From Cudoniella acicularis (taxonomy: Eukaryota > Ascomycota > Leotiomycetes > Helotiales > Helotiaceae): DNA of 40,868 nucleotides. Position 1 is the stretch's first letter, and each line of letters starts with the position of its first letter. The DNA lies in contig JAAMPI010000375.1 of NCBI GenBank assembly GCA_013054445.1, positions 1 to 40,868 on the forward strand, given 5' to 3'. The notes under the pieces are model-generated. The model ran no database searches, was not told the origin of the DNA, and was given only the letters and a program-made list of their open reading frames with translations. Positions 1-9,923 of this stretch are shown here, piece by piece. The position numbers and the translations under genes were made by a program.

Positions 1-420
1 GTCTAGAATCGACTCTTATTAGTGCCTATATAACCTGTTCTATATATATTTTATAGTCTTCTTCTCTTTTAAAGAAGACTAGGATATCGTCTAAATAGTA
101 TATAACTATAACATCTAAATATTTATAAAGAATCTCGTTATTCTATCGCTAGTAAATAGCTAGTACGTTTGTTAATCTAAATAGTATTATTATATACTCT
201 TATAATCCTAAAGGTAAAAGAAATACTATTATCTACTTATAACCTTCTATAATCCTAATTAAGTTAAACACGCTCTATTAGTCTAACTTTATAAATATAA
301 TAGCCTTAGCTGGCTTATCCTATAGGTATTATATGTTAGGTATCGGGTATATATCTCTAATTATTATAGTATTTAGCCCTTAATAATCTATATAAGATCG
401 TCTATTTAGATCGCCCTTTT
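1..420 (-). pseudogene. Reverse transcriptase fragment of the Ty3/gypsy element
   Basis: Reading the minus strand through 110-80 gives VIYYLDDILVFFK, which contains the YxDD catalytic motif of reverse transcriptases (YLDD, about 86-100). Just upstream (about 200-130) the same frame reads LFRLTN and then KYLDVIV, matching the conserved block that precedes YxDD in Ty3/gypsy polymerases. Three in-frame stops in about 60 codons, including TAG where Gln is expected, show that it is not translated. The gene runs off the left edge of the window. Confidence 0.8.
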
Positions 421-2068
421 TATATACTAATAATATATTAATAATAGTAGGTGATTTCGATTTCTATATCTATCTCTTCTTAGCTACTTCTTTTATATAT
501 TTCTTAAACGTCTTTAAGGTTTATAGATTATATTATTAATACTTTTTTAGACGTTAGCTTTATTCTTTCTTTAAGTTTGATTATATAATCCTATAGTTTA
601 TATTCTAGTAAGGCCTTTATATCTTCTAGGTTATTAAACAATTTTACGAATTTCTAATACTATAATAATATAACTGTTTAATCTATCTTAATTTCTAATA
701 TCGACTTACCCTTATTAGTAGTCTTATCGCCTAAGGTCATATACGCCTCTTATTAGTCAGTTAGTTATTTAACCTGTTTATACTTATATTATATAAAGTT
801 TATTATATTTATCGTCTAGTCAATATTTAGATTATATTATTTAATCTAGGACATTCTAAGGATTACTAGATATCTCTTTAATAAGATAACGTCTAGATCG
901 ATTTCTTTAAAATAGTCTTCTAGTATAGTCAGGGGTAATTATCTAGCCTCTCTTTTAACCTATCTGTTAATTTCTACCTACTTATCTCTTAAAAGCGCGA
1001 GCTAGTATAGTTTCTATAGTAGTTCTATAAGAATTAGTTAATTTATAATAAAGTTTAGGTTAATATAGTTTCTCTATACTCTTAAATCGATTATAGCTTA
1101 TATTAAGATCTTGTTAAGCTTAATATTAATAATAAGTTACCTATAACTAGTAGTTATAGCGGCCTTTTAAACTCGTGATTCGGTAATAGTATTATCTATT
1201 AATAGGTTTTCTTATACCCTATATTAGTTCGTTACTTCTATAAGTTTAGTATAGAACATAGTTTTATAGCTTATTTGTTCCTATAATCTAGTCCCGGACA
1301 TAACTAGTCCTTAAGCCTACTACTAGTATAGTTCTTTCCTAGATCCTTTCGTCGTTACTTACCCCGACTATCTCCTAGACGCTTCTAGGTTCTACTTCGT
1401 CGTCGAAGATCAGTAGTCGTTTTTCATAGGTTAATATAGTAGCGATATAACGGCGCTCTCCTAGCTCGTTATATTAGGCTACGAAGACGATTCTTCGTGT
1501 GTCCTAGTAAGTGACTCGGTATAGTTCCCCGAAGATAGGTTCGTCTCGTGTTCCCTAGTCTTCTTTAAAGTATAGCTTATTTACTAGTTAGTTTAGCCTA
1601 TTACCGATTAATAATCTCTATATTCGTACGTCGTTACTAACCTAGGTAAGTACCTAGTATTCGCCGACTTCTAATAAAGGGTCTAGCTTATTTAGTTCCT
1701 AGTCTAAATCCTCTTAATCCCTTACTCGTAATAGTATTCCCTACTATTCGAGTCGTTCTTTGTTAGTAGTTCGGAGGTCTCTAGTTCGAGCGCCCCCTTC
1801 TTTACCTTCGTTACTATCGATAAATTTTATAAGGACAATATCCTCTAAATTATTTTATCTTAATAGTAGGTCTACCTATATCGATATCCCCTACTATTCT
1901 AGTTGTTCGTCCGTGGCTATACTTAGGTCCCTTATTAAGACATCCGTCTTATTACTATCCTTACTAGGTTTAGTAGGTTCTTACCGGCTAGGCACCCGTT
2001 CGGTTATTCCGAACTCTTAGACTGACTTCTTCTATAGCTTTCTGCCCTTCTTCTTCGGGCTCCCTTTC

Positions 2069-2943
2069 TTATAGTCTCTAGCTATATGTCCTGCCGTTCT
2101 ATAGGTAAAGTATAGTTGATTTTTAAGTCGTCGTTCCCTTTCTTCTATTAAAAGGCCTAGCTTCTCTATAGCGACGACTTCTCTTTTATCAGGATATACT
2201 CTCTTTAACCGTTTATCTCTAGGGTCGCTATATCCTGACCGACCTCTATCTATACTAGCTTAGTCGCGTATTTACTCGTATAGTCGATTATCGACTTATA
2301 TACTAGTATCAATTAAAACGTTAATATTAATAGGCTAGTAGTTAAATCAAGCAAGCTCGTCCTTTATATTATCTTTTAGCCCTCGGTTATAGTAACTTAT
2401 TAGCACGTCTATATCCTATCTAGTCTTAATAGTATACCTCTAAAACTCGATAGTATAATTAATTACTAACTCGGTTTAATAGAGTTTAAATAGTTTTTAT
2501 ATAGCTGTCTTCTTTTTATTAATATCGCTAAATACTCTTCTAATCTTAGTCTTAAACCTTTTAAAAGACCTAAAGATCTTAGCTAATACTTCTATCCTCT
2601 ATACCCTTGTTATAGCTAATAAGTAGTTCCTTAGGAACGGTTCGATCTACTTAGTAGCTTCCCTTCGAAGGTATAAAGTAGCCTAGATACTATAAGCGTC
2701 TATAGTTTTAAACTTGTTATTATAAAATCGAAAATATATTTCTATTTATAAAATAAAGGTCTTAAGGTCCTCCTGTTTCCTATTATACTTGTCAGGGACA
2801 GACACCTTTAAGCCCTCGTTTGCTTCGACCTTGACCGCGGTCATAGGTACGTCGGGTATACCCTTGTCGAGGTCTAGTATAAGATTGACTCTACTAGTAG
2901 CTAAGCTAGTAGTCGTGTTCTTAGATCTAGAAGCTATCGTCAT
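2069..2943 (-). pseudogene. Retrotransposon gag with destroyed CCHC zinc knuckle
   Basis: The start at 2943 opens a 65-codon frame ending in a gag-like stretch (VSVPDKYNRKQEDLKTFIL). It is stopped by TAA and then continues in the same frame as a retrotransposon gag domain. About 210 codons later, at 2112-2069, the frame reads YFTYRTAGHIARDY. This has the exact spacing of a nucleocapsid knuckle (C-x2-C-x4-H-x4-C), but all three Cys positions are Tyr (codons TAC, TAT, TAT) while the His is kept. TGC/TGT to TAC/TAT is the change expected from RIP acting on CpA of the other strand. The product would have been the nucleic-acid-binding coat protein of the element. Confidence 0.75.
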
Positions 2944-3030
2944 AATACTCTTACTTTAAGACTAGTGTTTAAAGTATAATAGAGCTAGGTCTATTTAACT
3001 AAAGACGGCGTCTTAGGTAAGCAGGAGGTC

Positions 3031-3503
3031 TGTCAGATTAGTAGTATAGAAGTGTAGAGTAAGGCGATACTACTAGTGATTATTAACTAGGAAGCTTAGC
3101 ACGTTATAAGTAAAGATAGATTAAAATATAATATAAGATTATTAAAGTAAGTTAAGTATAAAGCTCTTAACTAGTAAGGAAATCTCTCTGCTTATATAGA
3201 TCCCTTATTCCTATAGGCCGTAGGCAGCCAGAGGGGCCGAAGGTCGTTCGGTCCTTCTGCCAAGCCTCGGTCCTAGACTCCATCACCTGACTGGTCACGT
3301 GACTAGTCATGTGATCCCCGTGACTTAGGACCCTGGTTCTCTGTGCCGTTCCTATTAGTCGCAGCCGAGCCTCAGGCCTGGGCCTGCACGTGGTCCTTGA
3401 TTCATGACAAGGTGGCCCCCGAAGGGGCCTTATATATAGGAGGTGAGTCTAGCACAGACTAGGACACGTGACAAGGGGGACGCGTCAAACCAGGTCTGTG
3501 ACA
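3031..3503 (-). repeat. Long terminal repeat of the Ty3/gypsy element (upstream LTR)
   Basis: On the minus strand the LTR starts TGTCACAG at 3503 and appears to end CTGACA at 3031, giving TG...CA with short inverted ends (TGTCA/TGACA). A TATATAAG box near 3200 could mark the start of R. The outer 95 bp or so (3503 to about 3410) matches the two solo LTRs at 4739-4954 and 24490-24713, including TATATATAAGGCCCC and the GGCCCC/GGGGCC hairpin; the rest is different. The U3 part is GC-rich while the inner part is AT-rich. The inner boundary is my best guess; the outer one is firm because it matches the solo LTR ends. Confidence 0.6.
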
Positions 3504-3984
3504 CCTAGGTATTGTTTAACTAGCTTATAGCGTAATAGTAGAAGCCTATCTCTAAAATATATAAGTAATAAAAAGAATCTAAACGTTTAAAAGGAAGAAT
3601 CTTTTTATACTTTGTCTTTTTTTATTAATAATAAAAGCTTATTCTTATTATTTACTATTAATAAAAAGTATATAGATCTAAAGATAAACTATAGCCTTAG
3701 CTTTATAAACACTCTTTAATAATTATTATAAATCTTATAATATAAGCGCTCGAATCTAGGACCTTATTCACGCGAGATTCGTTAATCAGATGCCTTCGTC
3801 GAAATCCTGTTTCCAGAGCGGCCTGCGGACGACCCCTTCGCAGTGCACCCCTGGCAGAAGACGTAGTACGGCTGGGTCACATAGTAGGGTTTGAGTAAAA
3901 CGCCACACCGTACACGCTACGACGAGGCTATGCAAACATGCTCTATGTGAGAGCGACTGCTAAAGATCGAAGGTTTCTGATAGG
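3504..3984. other. AT-rich spacer with a tRNA-like scrap
   Basis: No gene is visible. 3504-3740 is AT-rich. On the minus strand at about 3800-3735 there is a stretch resembling part of a tRNA: GGCATCTGATTAACGAATC, then GGTCCTAGATTCGAGC, the latter like a T-arm box B with G-to-A changes. There is no acceptor stem and the anticodon stem does not close, so this is at most a mutated relic or a piece of a tRNA-derived SINE. Confidence 0.3.
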
Positions 3985-4720
3985 CCACAAGACAAACTCG
4001 GATATATATATAGTTGCTATCACTCTACGGCATTATCTGTTCCTGTCCACGAGCTCTTCCGTGACATACGCGCCATCGGCGCTGCTGAGATGAATGGCCT
4101 ATCGCTCAACAAACGAGATCGAGATCGTCAGTCTCGATCTAAGCCTAATAGTCACGGATAATATTATAGAGATATATCCCAACTTTTCTGCTAGCTTTCT
4201 TCTCTGTTATTTAGAAGGCCCTAACACTGTTAGCCCCTACAAGATCAACGACGGAAGTGCACGACCAAAGAATATGACTATCACGCGAGTTGGAGAGGCG
4301 ATGAGCTCGGTGGTCTCACAGATGCAGCTCTTTCCGACGTTATGGTAGAGGTCTTCTCGGCCACCCATAGGACAGGGAAGTACATTCCTGGGGAGGAGCC
4401 TCTCCTTGGCACGTCTATCTGTCGCTTTTCTGGTGTTGATTTCTCATTAGACTAACATTCACCTGAAACCGCCTATTCTGCTCATGCCGCAGCCGTAAGA
4501 CGCGGTACGGAGGAGGCATTCAAGAAGCATCTCTTGTCTCTAGACGTGCCTTACACATACCATTCCCAAGGACCTACCAAGAAGCAGAATCAGAAGCTCT
4601 ACGAATAAGCCCGATCCAAGACTCGCCAGGAACAGGCTGGACATGTTTTTAGCTATACATTAACACACCGCAAGCAACATCACGTAGTTGGCAATATTCC
4701 TCATAGGGTGTAGTATTGCT
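3985..4720 (+). pseudogene. Remnant of an unrecognised protein-coding gene
   Basis: One frame (codons in register with ATG at 4090 and 4342) shows protein-like stretches broken by several stops. Readable parts include GDELGGLTDAALSDVMVEV before 4360 and KKHLLSLDVPYTYHSQGPTK near 4540. At least two of the stops are TAA in a context where CAA (Gln) would fit, as RIP would give. Base composition is clearly less AT-rich than the retrotransposon to the left. I do not recognise the family. It may be a host gene or part of another mobile element. A solo LTR sits 18 bp beyond the last readable part. Confidence 0.35.
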
Positions 4721-4738
4721 ACTATGACGGCTGTGCTG

Positions 4739-4954
4739 TGTCACAGACCTGGTTCGACGCGTCCCCTGTACCTGACGCGTCCCCCCTTGTCACGTGTCCT
4801 GGTCCGTGCTAGACTCACCTCCTGTATATAAGGCCCCTTCAGGGCCACCTCTCTTCTTCTCTCCTTAGCTTAGTTTCTTCGTGAATACAGCACTTCTTGC
4901 AAATACGTCCCCACGTGACGTCAGGGCCCCTAGTACCTTTGCAGAGCTGTAACA
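4739..4954 (+). repeat. Solo LTR (216 bp) with 5-bp target duplication
   Basis: Begins TGTCACAGACC and ends GAGCTGTAACA, so TG...CA with imperfect inverted ends. It is flanked by TGCTG on both sides (4734-4738 and 4955-4959), a 5-bp target site duplication typical of Ty3/gypsy integration. Inside are two ACGCGT sites, CACGTG twice, a TATATAAG box near 4836 and a GGCCCC...GGGCC hairpin. No internal retrotransposon sequence adjoins it, so it arose by LTR-LTR recombination. It is close to the solo LTR at 24490-24713 in inverse orientation. Confidence 0.9.
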
Positions 4955-4959
4955 TGCTG

Positions 4960-6742
4960 TTCTAACGACTCCTCTAAGCATTAATACTAGGCATCTAAAG
5001 GTATATTTGTCAACAACCTCGATCTTCTTATCGGAACAGACTTATCTTCGCTATTTATACCAAGAGCATAGACTAAGTCCTGTCGGGGCTAAATCGGTCT
5101 TATGGTATGGGATTTGTAAGCACTTTTTAGAGTAGGACTAGTTTGGTCCTCGTAAAGACGAGCGTTTCAATAGACACTAGGAGGAGGTATAGAGATTGGT
5201 AGCAGAGCATGGATATATAGACTAGTATAATAATAGATGTCGCACGATTTCCTCTTTCTACCCGTTTTGTCTTTATAATAAGAACCTTTCGCCTTTTAAG
5301 AGAATCTTAAAGACGATAAACCTCCTCGGTCGTACCGGTTACTAAAAGCACATAGCTATGCATTTCGACGGCGCTGATCTAGATTCAATTCATCCCTGCC
5401 CTTGCTTTCTAAAGACTTGTTCTTATTAGGGAAATATAACACCTACGGAATTAATAAGTCATTTGAGCTATGTCTATAGCATATAGAGGGCTAAGGTCTC
5501 GCGAGGGGAAAGGCACAAGAACGTAAAAGTACTTTCCGAGAGATTTGTGAACATTCAAGTAGTAATAGGAGAGGAAAAGCCGTTAAAAAGAGCTAGGAGG
5601 TAAGGGTTTTTATAGTGGTTTTACTTATAGTAAACTAATAAGATAGAATTATACTATATAGCAGGAGATTTCAGTAGTAGATTTATTATAATAGCAGATA
5701 TATATTTAGTAGATAGCTTCTTATTAGATCGAATTTTTTAAATGTCCGTAACCTTATTAACATCTTTATAGCCCGTGTAACTATTCTTGCTAGAAGCAAA
5801 CCTACGGCGAAGATTGTGGTCTCTATATAGTGAAATTAGATAATATACATCTTTCGTGCAGTTATCTAAAGGATGCTATTACATGTCCAGCTTATAAGAA
5901 TTCTGCTAGCTTGTAAAAGGAAGGCTCACTTGGGACCGGTAGTTGTTGTGTAAGTTATCGAGCCTGTGTTTCGGACTCACTAACTTACTTTATAAAGGTG
6001 TTACACAAATCATGCGTTGGATCAATTTATACGTTGGGTAATAAGTATAGTATAATACCGTATCCTTAGTCCCACTCTTGTCTCGTGTAACAATGAGAAT
6101 TTAAAGGATTGACATCGAACGTTTTGTCGCTAATCGCTTTAATCGCTTTTTTTTAGGTAGGACGAATTAGGCTGGCACGAGCTGGGTGGACAAGACCTCG
6201 GACTGTAGACAATAACCTATAGCAAGAGATGAGATATCCCGTCGAGCGACTATCAGAAAGCAGTTTCTGCGAAGGTAGGCCGCTATTGAGTTTGGGTTAT
6301 TATGCGAACATAGGCATATTCGCTGTTTATTATAGCTTTACAATTCGATGTAACCTTCAGCTCCTATGCATTTCCACGCAGTGACTTCCTTGCTTCTAAT
6401 GTTCTTGCTATCGTAATATGCCTAGCCTTCATCCTCGCTCTCCTTATACATTTTACTATAGAAGTAATCGCATGACTATTTACCCGATAGAACCAATTTA
6501 TATAAATAGATAGTAATGATGATAATAAAGGCTAATTAGCTGTTTACGGCTGTTGGCCTAGTGTACCCCCGTATATATATCTTCGAGGCCGCATATGTTA
6601 TAATCATGCCACTTGTAATGTCACGGGATCTGTCACGAGAAAATTCTAGAACGTTCTCGCACTAGACGGAAATAAGTATAAATTTAGAGTTGCTCCTATA
6701 ACCCTCACAAGGTAGAGTGATTAAAATTAGAATAACAAGTAT
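4960..6742. other. AT-rich spacer without recognisable gene
   Basis: No open frame longer than about 60 codons has a protein-like look on either strand, and I see no repeat unit shared with the rest of the window. Composition is intermediate, with runs of TA-rich sequence, and is compatible with old RIP-mutated mobile DNA. The last 100 bp before 6743 would hold the 3' end of the NLR transcript. Confidence 0.5.
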
Positions 6743-9700
6743 CTAGGTAACAAGGGAATCGTCGACTGAGAAATTGAGCATCAAGACCCGTCCCGACCGA
6801 CAGCCGATAGCCACGGTCGATCCCGCCACGACCGAGCAGCTCGGCCGATATTCTAACGGGAGCCAAAGTAAGTTCTCTAAGTTCCACGTGGCCCACACGC
6901 CCTGAGCGCTTAGACCATATCCTTGGCGAGAAGGCTTCTGATTAGCATATTCGGCCGGAGTAGTATTCGAAGCTGACAATATATCTAGAGCGATAGCACC
7001 AATTTTAGTGGTAAGAAATAACCCTGTTATATCGAACGCTATGTAGTGAAGTGTCCTACCAACGGCTATTATCTGTAGGCAAGCGCCTGTGGCAGCGTCC
7101 CAGAGCCGTACTGTCTTATCGCTCGAGGCTGACGCGAGTACCTTGCCGTCTGGCGAGAAGGCTACGGCCTTGACCCAATTGCTATGGCCCTCGAGCGTCT
7201 GCTGCTGAAGCATCTCGGCCTCTACGTACTTGCCCTGCTGCTCGAACACTAGAGCGAGGTTGTTCATGCTTCCTAGTGTAGACGGGTGGTCGTCACCGAG
7301 CGCTCTCTGCGTTAGCTCGAGCGCCTGCCGGCATCTATTCTCTGCTTCTATATACTTTCCAGTCTGCGAGAAGTATAACCCAGTATTAAACAACAATTTC
7401 CGTAACGACTCTTGAAAAGCCTCTGGAAAGTGTTGAAAATTAAGGATACATTGTGCATGAGGAAGATACATAGTGCATTCATGTTTATTCTCGTGTTTAA
7501 AGGATGGAAATATTCTCGAAACTTGCTTTATAGTCTCGCCACTCCATCGTTGGAGTTCACCCGTCGTTCTCAACCAGTTTTGCACTGCTATTTGGACTAG
7601 TCGATGGATGTCGTAAGAATTCCCTTCTTCAAGTTCCGTAATAAATGCATAGGCTTTTAAAATTCCAATTGCTTGAACTTCTCTCAGTTTCGAAGCTGGC
7701 GGTAGGAGAGAACGGGGAATGTCTCGCTGAGCGACACATGACATAATATAGAGATATTCTGCGGCGAGTAGATCGTACTCTTGAATCTGACGGAACGAGA
7801 TCAACCAAGTTGAAGTGATAGGGTTTTTGATATTTCGGTAGCGCCCTTGGTCCTCGAAATCTTTACTTAGCAACTCAATAAGCTCTTGATTGCTTGACTC
7901 GTAGATCCCCAGATAGTCAGAAATAGTCGTCTGTTGTTGGTTAATGAAGGCCGCCGCTTGCTTGATTGCTAGTGGAAGGTATGTGAGAAGGATAACCAGC
8001 TTCTTCGCGCCACCTTCTGCTACAACTATGCCTTTATTAATTAAGCTTGTCTCCAAAAGCCTAAGGGAATCACTCTCTGTCATCTCTTTGACGATCACGA
8101 CATTAGTTCCCGCTAGATTCACTGCTGCTTGGTAGTTCCGTGTTGTAAAAAGAATCGAGCCCTTGCGGCTAAAAGGAAGATAGTCGGCTAGAGCTCGAGA
8201 GCCAACGCTCTCGTCGCTTTCGTTGACTCTCTTGTATAGCAAATTGAGATCATCAGCGTTATCGACAATTAATAACCACCTCCCCGCGGTCTCTTGGCTC
8301 AGACATGCCTGTACAAGCGATTTGACGTCTGCCTTGTCCTCGGTAATGCCAGGTACTTGGAATTGCTGACCAATCTCGAGAAAAGCAGCGTCGAAACTTG
8401 GGATGTTAACAGCTGAAACCCAGAATACTGAGCAATCCGAATGCTTTTCACGAATCTGAAAGGCAGCCTCAAGAGCAATTTGAGTTTTGCCAATGCCTCC
8501 AAGACCTGCTATCGCGACCCGCTGACAGTCTTTTACATAATCCTCGGGAGTAAGTTTTGCAATGACCTCTTCGAGTTGAGATTCCCGACCGACAAATTGT
8601 TTGTTCTGTCCAAATGGAACACACCAGTACGCTTTTGGGTGGACTAAGCAAAATCAGTATAATTCTTAAGCTAACGTAAGAAGCTAGGCCTCCACAGCTC
8701 TTGATTGCGAAGCCTCAATAAAAGAAATAAAAGAGAAATATATGTGTAGGCTCTAAAAAAAAACTCCCAAAATAGTCCACACATGCTATGATGGCATGGC
8801 CACCTACTCTGAACAACGGTATAGTACAAATAGAAATTTGCATGCAGTGTAGGCCTCGTGTCACACTAGAGGCCATCCGAAACATGTCTAACATCGGCTG
8901 CCAGTTATACTCCAAGCACCCATATTCATAATAATCTAATACCGATGACAAATGATACTCACGTTTGATAAACTCCAAGCTCTTAACCGCTTGAGGACTA
9001 ATGACACACAAAAGCTTCTTCGCATATGCAGCAGCCACAGCAGCAGCATACGGCTGCCACTTCTTGTGCTTGTGCGCGTCGGCATAGTCGCATATTCCCC
9101 GTATAATAATGCACTTGAAAAAGTTCATCAACCCAGCAGCTTCCATCTCAAAGCATATAACTCCTTCCTCTGTAGCAAGACGATGGCGCTCCTTGGCAGT
9201 TTTGATAACCGAGTTTCCGGAGCCAATATTTCCATAAAAGCACTTCGGATTTTTACTTTTCCTTTCCTCTCGCTGTACGATCCTGTCGCCCTTTGAACCG
9301 TCACCGACAAGCTCGTAGCCGTCCTCGAATAGTATATCATTTTCCTTTTCAGGGAATCTCCATTCTTCGTCATCCTCTTCTGCAAAGGCTCCATTAACCA
9401 TTTCTGTAATCTCTCTTCTAAGAGTCCGAGTCGCTCTCAACTTTGCTATCGCTGTCAAAAGCAGTGTTGGGGGGCTATTCAAGAAGCCTGTGCGGCGGAA
9501 ACTACCATCCTCTTTCTTTCCCATATCGTATTGTATTACTCCGCCAGCCTGTCCGCTCGGCAGCGACACAGCAATGTCCCCAAGTCGGATATCATTTCCA
9601 GAGCCAGGTATCCCTCCACCAATGCCAACCATAACACCGAATCTCAAGTTTGGAAATGTTCTCTGCATAGATATGCCCGCAACCGCGGCGTCGACTGTGC

Positions 9701-9923
9701 CGTATCGTGGGAGGCAGGCTATGACGACGTTGTGATCTCCAATACATCCAAGAGTGTAGTTGTTTCCGTCGTCCTTGGGCTGAGATTTGAGAGGACCATG
9801 AGTCGTGTCAAGCATAGCCATTGCAGCTTCTAGCTCAATTGGGATCGCGCAAATCCACCCAACGCTGTATTTCTCTGGTGGAAGGCTCAGTGGCCTTTCG
9901 GCACTACCTTGAGCATTTGCCAT
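6743..9923 (-). CDS. NLR-type receptor: PNP/UDP-phosphorylase domain, NB-ARC, short TPR, WD40 end
   Basis: Two exons, 9923-8963 and 8643-6743, joined over a 319-nt intron (GTGAGT ... CTGAT-TTTGCTTAG), give 953 aa. Residues 14-320 are a nucleoside-phosphorylase-like domain ([49 protein letters not shown]). About 330-460 carry FVGRE, the P-loop GLGGIGKT (367-374) and Walker [18 protein letters not shown] (about 541) and IHRLVQ (about 667, MHD-like) follow. Two TPRs of kinesin-light-chain type (about 735-800) pass directly into one WD40 repeat ([11 protein letters not shown] ... VRLWD), then a non-repeat tail. Fungal proteins of this plan are thought to sense non-self and trigger a cell-death or defence response; the PNP part would be the effector. 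ATG 9923 (MANAQG) was chosen because homologues start close to [12 protein letters not shown] 10019 in the same frame is possible. Mixing TPR and WD40 sensors in one protein is odd. Confidence 0.88.
8644..8962 (-). other. Intron between PNP and NB-ARC exons
   Basis: Donor AAAC|GTGAGT at 8962, acceptor TGCTTAG| at 8644, with CTGAT as branch site about 11 nt before the acceptor. The minus strand has in-frame stops inside. Splicing joins SLEFIK to [14 protein letters not shown] in phase, restoring the usual spacing between the PNP domain and the NB-ARC FVGRE motif. At 319 nt it is much longer than the other introns here (47-79 nt). Confidence 0.75.

Larger units (their letters stand above)
1..3503 (-). 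mobile_element. RIP-degraded Ty3/gypsy LTR retrotransposon, 5' part, cut by window edge
   Basis: On the minus strand, order from high to low coordinate is LTR (3031-3503), gag (about 2943 down to 2070) and pol reaching reverse transcriptase near position 90. RNase H, integrase and the other LTR would lie left of the window. The internal DNA is strongly AT-rich and full of TAA and TAG stops where Gln codons are expected, as RIP produces by C-to-T change in CpA. The gag N-terminus is readable at 2943-2746 and continues past a TAA with retrotransposon-gag-like residues (IEIYFRFYN). The element is certainly inactive as it stands. Family assignment rests on the gag/RT order and on the RT motif, not on a database search. 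Confidence 0.82.

Noticed and set aside
1760..2020. 86-codon plus-strand frame in the left end
   Set aside because: It is antisense to the gag/pol region of the minus-strand retrotransposon, with biased Ser/Leu composition from the complementary strand.
7230..8135. Several plus-strand frames of 60-63 codons
   Set aside because: Antisense shadows of the NB-ARC and TPR exons of the NLR gene.
8715..8962. Extension of the PNP frame to a stop at 8715
   Set aside because: This part lies inside the intron; the GTGAGT donor and continuity of the NB-ARC frame after 8643 favour splicing. It would matter only if the intron is retained.
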